Assembly: GCF_963678975.1 (NCBI RefSeq)
Contig: NC_089275.1
Location: 32,797,977 to 32,861,976, forward strand
Length of the DNA stretch: 64,000 nucleotides
Origin: Dysidea avara
Lineage: Eukaryota; Porifera; Demospongiae; Dictyoceratida; Dysideidae
Direction: 5' to 3'
A program made the translations under genes and the position numbers. Positions 34,248 to 44,527 of the stretch are shown in pieces (position 1 is the stretch's first letter; every line of letters begins with the position of its first letter). The notes under the pieces are model-generated. The model did not search any database, had not been told where the DNA came from, and saw nothing but the letters and a program-made list of their open reading frames with translations.

Positions 34248-35138
34248 CTATGGAACAAACACAGCAGCTTTCTGAAGGTATTTGTTGGTATAATCCTGTT
34301 CAGGTGACTCGCTGCTAGAAAATACCCCGCTAGTGTCTTGTGATTGACCATCAGTGTAGACTTTAAAGCCGAGCTTCTTTAGTGCAAGCTGCAAAGCAGA
34401 TGCGTGAGTACCAGCCTCGCCACTAACATAACTCAAGTAAATTTTCTTCTGAGCCACTGCCTCTGTAACAGATGGCTTCTTGGCTACCACAGATGATAAT
34501 GCTTCTGGTGCACCACCAACTGTTTCTACTGCAGATTTAAGAGTGACGTAAATCTGACCATTATCAACAACGTCAAGTAAGGTCAAGCTATCTTCTTGTG
34601 ATGGACTAACTGGATATTTCAAATTGCCACACATGAACAAGTACTCTGAATCACCTACTGTGAGTATGTCACTGCGCGCTACTTGGGTTTGGATGGCCTC
34701 ACGGACTTTACTGAGTGGAGAACTCAAGAAGGAAGCGATCACTCCCATATTAGTACCATCTGGGTGTAAAATAACACCGTACAATGGGGGATGTGACCGC
34801 GTTATGTGCTCTGCTACATACAACACACCATCCTCTGCTAAATCAGCTGGCTTTAACGAGCTCAACAATTCTTCCTGGGTGATGGGGTATCCTTCTTTAG
34901 TGACGAAATGGAAGGGGAAATCGTCAGGAAGCATGGGCTTGATGACTCCCACGAAATCTTTAAGTGTTGTCTGATCATCCTTGCCCGGCTCGTCCTTGCC
35001 TTCAGCTGGCCAATCGTAAGCCGCAGTTCCTATAGGCGTTGAGCGCAAATCCACCGACTGGAGCGAAATCTTGATGAACTTTTTTGCCATTTTAACCACA
35101 GCTACGCACCCCAGGCCACCATTAACTTCCATATTCAT
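34248..35138 (-). CDS. TIR-TIR-SLOG protein, 5' part (beta-grasp-like repeats, first half of TIR1)
   Basis: The frame opens at a GTG (35177), but the plausible ATGs are 35138, 35132 and 35090. The last (MAKKFIK) has A at -3 and G at +4. Two similar units, FPFHFVTKEGYPITQEELL and EYLFMCGNLKYPVSPSQED, each end G-x-x-YV. I read them as a duplicated beta-grasp or ubiquitin-like fold, an inference from pattern only. TIR1 begins at KKIYLSYVSG and stops at AAVFVP with an in-frame TAG at 34248. The sequence just downstream in the -1 frame (VSSHYGETS then TNLEVKHA) continues the TIR fold. A single missing base near 34250 therefore breaks the gene. It could be a real inactivating change, an assembly error or programmed frameshifting. 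Confidence 0.8.
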   Translation of the reverse strand: MNMEVNGGLGCVAVVKMAKKFIKISLQSVDLRSTPIGTAAYDWPAEGKDEPGKDDQTTLKDFVGVIKPMLPDDFPFHFVTKEGYPITQEELLSSLKPADLAEDGVLYVAEHITRSHPPLYGVILHPDGTNMGVIASFLSSPLSKVREAIQTQVARSDILTVGDSEYLFMCGNLKYPVSPSQEDSLTLLDVVDNGQIYVTLKSAVETVGGAPEALSSVVAKKPSVTEAVAQKKIYLSYVSGEAGTHASALQLALKKLGFKVYTDGQSQDTSGVFSSSESPEQDYTNKYLQKAAVFVP

Positions 35139-35247
35139 AACTCTGTGGTACTTGATTGAATCAAAAGTGTTATTCACACATTGAAATCAGCGCATTTTTC
35201 TGCACAAGATGATACTAATTTGTGGTCAATTTGGCGCAAGCAGTAAA

Positions 35248-35272
35248 TTACGTCATTCGTAGCCATGGCAAC
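35248..35272. promoter_or_regulatory. CRE-like and RFX-like sites upstream of TIR-SLOG
   Basis: TTACGTCA (35248-35255) matches a CREB/ATF-type site. CCATGGCAAC (35263-35272) matches an RFX X-box half. They lie 110-180 bp upstream of the candidate start codons of the minus-strand gene. Pattern match only. Confidence 0.35.
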
Positions 35273-35579
35273 GATCGTTCTTTTACTTCAATGAGAACAG
35301 AAAACTAACTGTAAGTTATTTGTAGACAATGGTATTGAGTTCTTTGTAGTACGTAAAGTCTATGAAGTAGTGAAAGTTCTTGTTCATCGCATTTAGGCTA
35401 GTTTTCTAATTAATGCTCTTCGTATTATATTTACATGCTTTTTAACTTGTTCACTGTTTACTTTTGGTTGAAAATAGGCTCTTTAGTATGCCTGATATTG
35501 TTATGGGAATAGTAGATAATATTATTTAATGTAAGAACCATGTGAAAGCTGAATAGTGTGTACCTTTTTTCATTAATTA

Positions 35580-35942
35580 GGCCACTCCAAATATATTCTC
35601 TGTTTCCCGTCCTGGGCTCAGGCATATTTGCATGCGGGCGGGCGGTCCATTTCCATTATTCCATTGTAAAATTGGCAGCCTTTTAAGCCATAATTTGCCT
35701 GGCACAACTGTAAAAAGCTGCATAAAAAGCACGCTTAAGCTTGTACCTTCCTTTTAAGTTGCAAAATAACACAAACGCGGCACTGCTGACACTTGAGTTA
35801 ACACTTTTGCAAGATGGCTTTACTGAGCCTGTACAGAATGCAAGAATAACTGGAAAATAATGGAAGAATACGGAACATTTTGAGGTGACAGTAATCAGAT
35901 GCGGGTGGTGGACGGGAAACAGAGAATTTATTTGGAGTGGCC
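35580..35942. mobile_element. Harbinger-type MITE, copy 1 (TSD TTA)
   Basis: The termini GGCCACTCCAAATA and TATTTGGAGTGGCC, continued inward by CTCTGTTTCCCGTCC / GGACGGGAAACAGAG, are flanked by TTA at 35577-35579 and 35943-35945. A 3-bp TWA duplication and GG-start ends fit PIF/Harbinger. It is 363 bp, non-coding, and GC-rich internally (GCGGGCGGGCGG). Confidence 0.88.
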
Positions 35943-35945
35943 TTA

Positions 35946-36760
35946 TTTGTGTCACCTTAAATCCACTGAGGGATGCTATTTTGTGTGCTGTGTAACAAAT
36001 AATTGTTGTGTATGACTAAATCTGCCTGGACAGATAGCAGGTTAATGTAATACCACAGACCAGAGCCTAACAAAAGGTTAATTACTTTGCACGTCAAATC
36101 TAATTTCACGTATGGGCATTTTCATATTGTAGAGTACTGTTCACCAATTAAGATAAAAATTGTAAAGTGATTTACTCTACTGAAGGTGTAAAGTATTGTG
36201 TAGAGCAGTAAAAGACCACACAGGTATGGGAACACCTTGAGAAAACAGAAATAAACAGTTTTAGAGAAGCCATTTAACATGCCTAAATGTGAACGTCCAT
36301 AACTTTTACTATATTTTAGAACTTCCAAAAATCCAGTAAACAATTTTTTAGTCTACTCATATACTTTGTACAAATGCAATACCATCATGATGAATCCTTA
36401 AATGTCTATTTGAATTCACCCACGCAAACACGAATATTTCAATATAAATCCTGATAGAAGCAATTTTCTAGAAATCCGGTAAACAGTTTTGTAGCAAAAG
36501 GTCAAGGTAATGTTGTGTATGACATTACAAAAGCTTGTTATAAAATATGCAGCAGAAATGTCTATTTAAGTAAAATCACCAAGTTTAGTACAAAGCCATG
36601 CAATAGAGTGCATACACATTTGAACAGCTTCACAATTAATTGTTAGTATAACTAATTACTATACATTCATATTCTGCAATATCAAGTGGGAGTTATGCAT
36701 TGTGTTAGATTAGTGCAGTTATTGTAAATGTGGAAGTTTATGGTGTCCTGCACTATCAAG
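35946..36760. other. Intergenic, no feature recognised
   Basis: AT-rich DNA. Two diverged internal copies of a TTCCAAAAATCCAGTAAAC / CTAGAAATCCGGTAAAC phrase lie at about 36325 and 36465. No gene was seen. Confidence 0.4.
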
Positions 36761-36761
36761 C

Positions 36762-37246
36762 AGTACGGTAGTACCATAGATAATATAGTACAATAGGGAT
36801 TCGCAACAGTGACGTCATTTCCGTAGGAACTAATAGTTTTATGTACGGACAATCCTCGTTACAGGTTTGATTGGTCTTGGTTACGGGCTCAGAATCAGCC
36901 TCGCTTCACAAAATATAACCTTCATACAAATCTTCAGTCATTGGGGACTTAGTTGACGCTTAAAATACCTTGTCACAATCCTTAGTAATAACGCCACAAA
37001 AATTATTGGTGCCACACCTGAGCAACCATAGCGGAGAAGCTCTGAGACAAACTGGCTGCAAACTGCCATGATTTGATAACGCTCACTTAATTTAATAGTA
37101 AATAGGAAACTGTCAAGGTAAATTCAAGAAGAAATAAAGTATAGTTGGTGAGATATCGCCACTCAAAGTCCCTACCCGTAACAAGGATTGTCCGTAGTGA
37201 CGTTACTGTTGCGAATCCCTGTACTATATTATCTATGGTAGTACTG
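36762..37246. mobile_element. TIR element with CATAGATAATATAGTAC ends
   Basis: The left end ACCATAGATAATATAGTAC is followed by AGGGATTCGCAACAG. The right end is the complement (CTGTTGCGAATCCCT, GTACTATATTATCTATGGT). A second inward inverted pair is GTACGGACAATCCTCGTTAC / GTAACAAGGATTGTCCGTA. It has no transposase. Confidence 0.8.
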
Positions 37247-37252
37247 TTTACA

Positions 37253-37425
37253 GGTTTTTGCAATTGAATTCGTCGCCTTTGCGATTGAATTCGTCCCGTT
37301 TGCAATTGAATTCGTCCCGTTTGCAATTGAATTCGTCAGTTTTGCAATTGAATTCGTCGGTTTTGCAGTTGAATTAGTCGGTTTTGCAATAGAATTCGTC
37401 CCGTTTGCATTACAATTCGTCATAA
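37253..37425. repeat. 21-bp tandem array, orientation 1
   Basis: Eight units of GAATTCGTCCCGTTTGCAAT plus T, with GTC[GCC/CCG/AGT/GGT] variants. 21 bp is a multiple of three, so all frames stay open and give false ORFs. It abuts the TIR element at 36762-37246. Confidence 0.92.
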
Positions 37426-37744
37426 ACAAAACGGCTCCAAGAAACCAACCCGTTCATTAAGAGATGAACTATTTATGCCTTGGAGAGTTACACTTGAGAC
37501 ACTAGAAAGTAATTGAAGTTGGTAGTACGCGCAGTTGATAGCTGTCTGACAAGTTAATTAACTTGCTCGCGAGTGACCACACCCATCGCGAATGGCGTAG
37601 TAGAGTTTGGAATGTTGCTGGATAGGCTGTAGAGGAAGAATTATTGCCTTATAAAGAGTTGTTTACTACTGTTGTACTTGAACAAGTTCTTGTAGCAGCT
37701 GCTACATCATGTTTTCGTGTTTCCTCCAGCTGCCATTCTTGTTA

Positions 37745-37940
37745 CGGACGAATTTAACTGCAAAAGCGACGAATTCGATTGCAAAAGCGACGAATTCAAT
37801 TGCAAACGGGACGAATTCAATTGCAAAACCGACGAATTCAATTGCAAACGGGACGAATTCAATTGCAAAAGCGACGAACTCAATTGCAAACGGGACGAAT
37901 TCAATTGCAAAGTCGCCGAATTCAATTGCAAAAACCTGTA
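37745..37940. repeat. 21-bp tandem array, orientation 2
   Basis: Nine units of ACGAATTCAATTGCAAACGG plus G, the reverse complement of the array at 37253. About 320 bp of unrelated sequence separates the two arrays. In the plus frame it reads as repeated DEFNCK residues, but no start, splice site or signal peptide supports a gene. Confidence 0.92.
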
Positions 37941-38339
37941 AGTAGGAATCCCCCGAAATAACACGCGCTGCCAAAAATATCGCCTTTTAAAAACTAGCTT
38001 AGAAATGTCTTACGTGGCAAAAATCACCTTTACAGAATGATATTAGTCCATCTAGCATCAAATGTAGCGTTAAAAACAGTATTGCCAACCAAATGTTAAC
38101 AGTTTTCTGCTGAAATCACTTTTTGATTCAATTCAGAGGATCTAATTGTCATGGCAGCATGCTTTTAGACCCCTAGTGTGGCATCTACACACTGGTGTAT
38201 GCCAACCTGATTGCATCCCTCAATATGTATGTAGCACTGCAGATCAATAGTCAGCAACTGTAGGGATTTTTATTTTATTATTTTTATTTGCAATCACTGC
38301 AGTGCATAACTTTTTCGTTATTTTGAGCACTGAGGCAAG
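37941..38339. other. Intergenic, no feature recognised
   Basis: No exon or repeat boundary could be supported in this ~400-bp stretch. Confidence 0.35.
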
Positions 38340-38629
38340 GGTTGAAACCAGGTCGGGTACTACAAATGTTGGTTTTGGTGTTTGCCATAATATGAGTTGT
38401 TGTCTATCTAATGTTATAGCATGTTGTTGCCTATCAATGTTGACTTGTTTCTTTTCTAAGGAAATATGGAAAGTTAGCACCTTTGTGGTTTCCAGATAAT
38501 GTATGAACACATTGACCTTATTAAACAGGTAGTATTAGGTTGGTCACGTTCAAGTTGGTTGGTGACTTTGTTGCATAAAGTGTCAATAGGCCATAGAGAT
38601 CATCTTCCAAATTTTACCTACTGACATAA

Positions 38630-38702
38630 TACACACACACAAACACACACTACACTGCACTACACTACACTACACTGCACTACACTACACTACACACACG
38701 AA
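38630..38702. repeat. CA / CACTA simple repeat
   Basis: An ACACAC run passing into repeated CTACACTACACTGCA units. Confidence 0.9.
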
Positions 38703-40955
38703 GTCACATACACTGTGTACATGCATATTTGAGCAGGTTTCACTGTTAACAGATTGCTGAGTCTTGTCTTGGAGTTTTTGTGGTTGATGACATTAATGAG
38801 ACCAGACAATAAAGTAAGTTTTTTCTCAGTTACTTAGTAGAAATATTTTATTGAATAGTACACCTTCATAATGTAGAGGTATACTAGTTCATAACCTGGC
38901 CCAAAATACACTATTGGTGGTTGGTCCTAAAGTGTCTATGTTATACTGCAATTACTACATACTAGCAAACTCACCAACCATACAAGGTAGTTGAAAACTT
39001 TGTTTGCTCTTCTCTCAGCAAAGAAGGAGACCAGCATGGATTGTATGGTGGTGAACTAATGTTAATAATCAAATGTTTACCTGTGGTATTTGCTATTGTC
39101 TGTTGTTACCTACTATATGACACATTTTAGTAAGTTTACTGTCTATCAAATGGTAACAAGTGTTATTGTTAAGCTAAAGATGAGGTGTGTAGTGAATTAT
39201 GAAATGGTTACCAGAAGCTTTATCTATCGAATGTTAGTGTGTGTTGTTACCTGACATATTTACTTACAATATTACCTATCAATGGTTAGACAAAGTCACT
39301 GACTACCAAATGGTAACCAATGTATTAATTTGTAAAGCTAATGCTAATGTGTGGCATTCAATACCAAATGTTTACACCTATAGTATTATTTTGCTGTCAA
39401 ATGTTAGTCAAAAAAGTAACAGGAAAATTTTTTGGCAGCCAGGGTATCATACGTTGTAGATGGCATGCGCATTGGATACCTCCTAACAAGTGGTAACAAA
39501 GGTCATCTGTGTCATCCGGGGTATGGTAAGGGTCTTATTATAGATTGTATAGCACCATCTATTGCCTTGTTGTCGTGTCATTATGTAGTATGTTAAGTAT
39601 GCTTATGTGAAATACGTTGTTGTTTTTTTAATTTCAATAATGGTTCCTCTCTCTCTTTTACAGTCAGGGAGTACAATGAACCACCAAATAAGAGGTGGTA
39701 ACCTCTTATTATCTGGTATAAGAGGATTAAAACATTGGTACAACACATTCTGTCAATTCCGTACCACTGGGAACCTCAATCCTGGTTTCTATGCTTGATC
39801 CAGGCAGCAAGTTTTGCCTCAGACACTTTGGAGATTGTCTCGAGTAGTGAGCATCACAACAAGGGATTGGTAAGTATTGAAATGTGTGTATGTGTATTTG
39901 ACAAAAAATTTCAGGATGATGATAAAGCTGTAAAACTAGAAAGTTACTGTGAGTGATGTATAATCTATAATAGGAGAGGATATGCAGAGGGTGTGTGTGT
40001 GCATGTGATGTTTTATTGGACTGTGTGCGTGTGAAGCATATTCTTAGTGTATTCATATGCAAGATACTGTATGATTTGAATCGTATATTTAGATTAAAGT
40101 GAGTTACTTTGAGTCTTCCTTATTTTTTCCTAGGAATATATTGGGGAATACTTGTGTTATATTGCCTTCTTTCTATTTAGTTAAGTAATAATTGGACAGG
40201 CCCTTCCAACATGTTGGAAAGAAACTAAGGTGGTATGGAAATACTTTTGGAGAGGAACTAAACGTTACTATGGTAATGTAAACTTGACTTGTAGGTTGTA
40301 TGTGTACAGACAAAAGTTCTGTAATTCCATATATTGTTATGGTGCTATTTTTGTACTGGTGATACTCCTGATGTTGGTGGGGAAGGTTGGAATTATGTTG
40401 AAGATTGTAGTTTTTGTTCTATTTCTATGTAGGAGGTCAACACATCAACCAGGGGTCTCTGGATTGACTCGAGGATTGGGTGGTCTGTCAAGTCCCAGTT
40501 GCTATCCAACTGTTGGAGTAGGCTGGCTTATTTCTTGAGTATGTTCATTTGTTTCAGGTTTAAAGTGGTTACCAGCTGACGAGTCCCGCCACTTAAAATA
40601 ATAGGGATGAAAAGTCTTTTAGTAAGACTTCCTGGTTAACATCACAGTATATTCAATTAATCACTTGACCAACTAATGAATAATCAATACTGTCCTCAAC
40701 CAGGGTTACTGTCCTATAGTGAGGGATACTGTCTGTTTGTTTTGGACCTACTTGACATGGTCATCATTAGTGAGTTCAACTTACAGTATAAATATGTCAC
40801 TTTATTTACAACCTGAAGCTTCACGGTTGGCATCATGAGAATGCAACGCTGCGTCTAGGCCAACCTTTCAAACACTACAATGGATATTATTTCACATCTG
40901 ATCCAAACAACCCAGCATATAGCAACTTTGTAACATTTGTGTAAAGCATGCATGG

Positions 40956-41255
40956 TAGGGCTGTGCGATAATAGTAAAACCTGTATCTCGATAAGTGACA
41001 ACCATTGTATTGCGATAATAGATAATAATGTAATATTATAAGCACATGCACAGTTTTACATATTTGTTGACATAAAGTTCTTGTCAAGTCAGAAATTTAC
41101 CTGCTCCTTATTAATTCAATACCTTTCCAAAGGTTTTTCATCTGACTGTGGTTGATGTACACTAGATTACGGAGATTTGCTATTATCTCGATAATGAAAA
41201 TCATTATCTAATTTACGATAGGTGATTTGGGTATCTAAATTATCTCCCAGCCCTA
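40956..41255. mobile_element. hAT-type MITE, near-perfect 8-bp TSD ATGCATGG/C
   Basis: The termini TAGGGCTGTGCGATA and its diverged partner ending CAGCCCTA are flanked by ATGCATGG (40948-40955) and ATGCATGC (41256-41263). Internal ATCTCGATAA motifs resemble those of the element at 3930, so the two are probably related families. Confidence 0.82.
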
Positions 41256-41643
41256 ATGCATGCACATGAAGTTTTATTTGTATCATAAAAGAAAATATTA
41301 TTTTATTTTGCAACCATTCAAACTATAACACGTAACAACTATAACTGTTGATCGTACAATTGATACAGCAACGGTGTCTTCGTCATGATGACAGTTATCT
41401 TTCTTGGGAGCTTCATTTCTGGCATCAGTTGTTTTTTATTGGGCTAGAGAAAAACATAGCACTCTTAACACAATAAAGTATTTCTACTACATCACTAAGT
41501 AACTGAGACAACACTTACTTACTCACTTTATTGTCTGTAGTCATTTCTTGTAGCCTGAGGGTAATAGGATTGGTCTCATTAATGCCATCAACCACAAACA
41601 AGACTCAGCAATCTGTTAACAGTGAAACGAGAGTAAAACCTGT

Positions 41644-41706
41644 TTGTATGTGTGCTTGTGAGTGTGTGTGTATGTGCTTGCGTGTGTGTGTGTGTGTGTG
41701 CACGTG
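41644..41706. repeat. GT-rich microsatellite
   Basis: TGTGTGTG with TGCTTG interruptions. It falls inside the right arm of the inverted duplication, opposite the CA repeat of the left arm. Confidence 0.85.
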
Positions 41707-42249
41707 TCGGTAGGTAAAATTTGGAAGATGATCTCTATGACCTATTGACACTTTATGCAACAAAGTCACCAGCTAACTTGAATGTGACCAACCTAATACC
41801 ACCTGTTTAATAAGGTCAATGTGTTCATACATTATCTGGAAACCACAAAGGTGCTAACTTTCCATATTTCCTTAGTAATGAAACAAGTCAATAAAACATT
41901 AGATAGACAACAACTCATATTATGGCAAATACCAAAGCCAACATTTGTAGTATGGCTACATTAGGCAGGTCACTTTGTTCACAAATGACACATTATAATT
42001 GGTAGCCATTGCATGGTGTAAGCATTCCTACACATTGCAATACACAAAATGGGCATGACGCCATGTATAATCGTGATCAGTGGATGTGGCTCACAAATAA
42101 AGCTGGGACGAGGCTATGGTGCGTGCTAATACACTTCTACATCATCCAACAAAATAATACATTTTACATGTAATCTGGTCCGACCAAGTTAAACTCAAAT
42201 ATTGTACAAGTACAGATGACCTGACCTGGTTTCAACCCTGGCATGGACC

Positions 42250-43456
42250 CACATAAACATAGCAGTCACCGCAAACTTGAATACACACACACAAACAAAC
42301 AAACACACTATTAACTAGACAGATGCTAAACAGCACCATGGAGGTGTGAGGCTTTCCATGCCGGATATGTAAACTTTGTGGAACGGTCAGGCATTCATAC
42401 TGACAGTTGAAGTGAGGAAGCCTGTACACATACGATCATGTGAATCAAGGAAATTTTTAAAAGGCGATACTAGGATATGTAGTTCTTAGATCGCCATAGT
42501 TGAATATGTGTAGTGTGTATAGTACAATACAAAGAAATGATCAAGTGTACTTAATTAGGTTATAATAGTGTAAGTTGTACGCCTAATTGTACGTGTGTAG
42601 AGAGTGGACACACATTGTCACATCCCACATACTTCTGATTGGGCGGTGGATACTCAACTTATTTCTACCTAAGTCGTCCTCGACATAGAGGCACATGTAA
42701 GCAGAATTGTCTAATGACTATTACAATTCCCCACCACTGCTTGACCTGATTGAGTGTGACACTGCATTACTTAGGACATTACTTTAATTTACTCTTCCTT
42801 AGGGGACAGAATTGCTGCTAACACTACATTGGAGTTAAACAACTCAGAAAATGATTGCCTCAGCCCTACACATACATGAGGCTATGCTTAGTGTACACAT
42901 ATACTGTGCCAGTGACATAAACCAGTTATGTACCTTACATACTGAAGCTATCAAGCTAGCTCAGCGCTATCTGGTGGTAAACAGATATATACCATCTTGT
43001 GATCTAGATACCCGTCCTGTCCATGGTTAAACCATAACCACCAAAAGGTCATTCCAAGAGTTAATAATAAGACAGGTTTCATTCGTTATGTTTTGTTACG
43101 CGGAGAAACACGGTTGAGCATGAGTTATTCAACTCACGTGAGTAGGGGCGCGCCCATAAAGTCTGCACATAACGAGACTCAAAATTCGATATAAACTGGA
43201 CATGAGTCTAAGCGCCTGCGCTAGAAGAGTGTTTCAGCAACGACGGATGTCGACCCGCCTTCTCAGTATTCCGTAAGTACGTATTAAGGATGAGGGTGAC
43301 TCAATCAAATCGCCAATCTGCGGCATTCTCTGCAGTGGACAACACGTGAGTTAACTTCATCTTGTATAAAAACGTGTTGGTGCATACAGCGCCGGTTTAA
43401 GATTTTGCAAGCTTTATGCTGATCTCCCAGGCTATCATGCAAGTGTTAGTCTGTTA
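42250..43456. other. Intergenic with a possible first exon
   Basis: Mostly featureless. Near 43240-43350 the DNA becomes more CpG-rich. An ATG at 43248 (MSTRLLSIP) ends at a good donor GTAAGTACG, and CTCTGCAG at 43329-43336 could be its acceptor. I see no downstream exons before the transposon block, so this stays a weak hint. Confidence 0.25.
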
Positions 43457-43845
43457 GGCCACTCCAAATAAATTCTCTGTTTCCCGTCCTGGACTCAGGC
43501 ATATTTGCATGCGGGCGGGCGGTCCATTTCCATTATTTCATTATAGCATTGGCAGCTTTTCAAGCCATTATTTACCTGCATGGCAATTGGCAAACCACAA
43601 AAAGCTGCATAAAAGCATGCTTAAGCGGCTTGCAAAATAGCACAAACGTGAAGTCCGTGCCGACGTGATAGCAGTGCATGCTGACACGTGAGCCGACACT
43701 TTTTCAAGACAGCTTTTACTGAATCTGTCAGTATGCAAAATAACCGGAGAATAATGGAAGAATACGAAATAATGGAATAATTTAGAGCTGACATTAACCA
43801 GATGCGGACGGTGGACGGGAAACAGAGAATTTATTTGGAGTGGCC
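43457..43845. mobile_element. Harbinger-type MITE, copy 2 (TSD TTA)
   Basis: Same family as 35580-35942: GGCCACTCCAAATAAATTC and GAATTTATTTGGAGTGGCC ends, flanked by TTA at 43454-43456 and 43846-43848. It is 389 bp. The two copies differ internally by small indels. Confidence 0.9.
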
Positions 43846-44198
43846 TTAAGTACTATTCCACCTAACCTCTCTTCATCTCTCAGTAGACCAGATTTTGGTA
43901 TTGGTTTCTATAATGATGCCATCATTTCATTTGACTGAACTTTTCTGCATGCTATTATTATTTTTGTATTGTAATTTAATAGTGTAAGTCTTGCCAAGGC
44001 TCCTGTACTGTCCGCCCAGTGCATGGTACCACCCCTGTACTTAAATTGTATATTGTCTTTAAAAAACAAAACATCTAGATCTCTCCCTGTTAGCTGGTAA
44101 CAGTAGAAATCAGCTCATTATTGCTTGACCTTCAATGTACTGGCCTGTATGCCCAGCTTGTTACAATAGACAAATTTCATAATAATGAAAAAATCAAC

Positions 44199-44299
44199 TG
44201 TTGCCCCTAGCAACCTGAATTTCAAATTATTTGTAGGTGTCAATGTCTTAAGTCACCCCTCCAAGTTTTAAAAGGATAGCATATGTAAGTCATGAGATA
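44199..44299 (+). repeat. Flanking repeat, copy 1 of 3
   Basis: The block from TTGCCCCTAGCAACCTGAAT to AAAGGATAGCATATGTAAGTC recurs in reverse complement at about 50786-50900 and, more diverged, at 50564-50660. The pogo-like element inserted at its edge. Confidence 0.75.
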
Positions 44300-44527
44300 C
44301 CGTATAGTAAAAAACTTTGACGGTAAAAAAGTTTGGCGAATTTGACGGTAAAAAAGTTTGGCGAATGCCCGCAGTTTGAAAATTGACGGAAAAAACATTG
44401 GCGATTGGGTGGCTTTTGTGAAATTACGTAATGGCATACAACAAGGCACGTGGACTCTCGTAAACTGGTTTGGTCAAACCGGAACCACGTGCTAGTGAAA
44501 GCGTGTAGTTTGCTGTAGTCTCCTGCG

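Larger units (their letters stand above)
38340..42246. repeat. Inverted duplication with ~2.75-kb centre
   Basis: The left arm (about 38340-38812) and right arm (about 41558-41952, with a small matching piece at 42222-42246) are reverse complements. Shared blocks are GGAAATATGGAAAGTTAGC, GGAAACCACAAAGGTGC and GTTGATGACATTAATGAGACC (with one change). About 270 bp was inserted in the right arm. The centre holds a hAT MITE (40956-41255) and degenerate tandem sequence with CTATCAAATGGTAAC phrases at 39.1-39.4 kb. No gene was supported inside. Confidence 0.8.

Noticed and set aside
37707-37974. Coding gene with DEFNCK repeats
   Set aside because: All three frames and both strands stay open because the period is 21 bp; no start context, splice sites or flanking domain.
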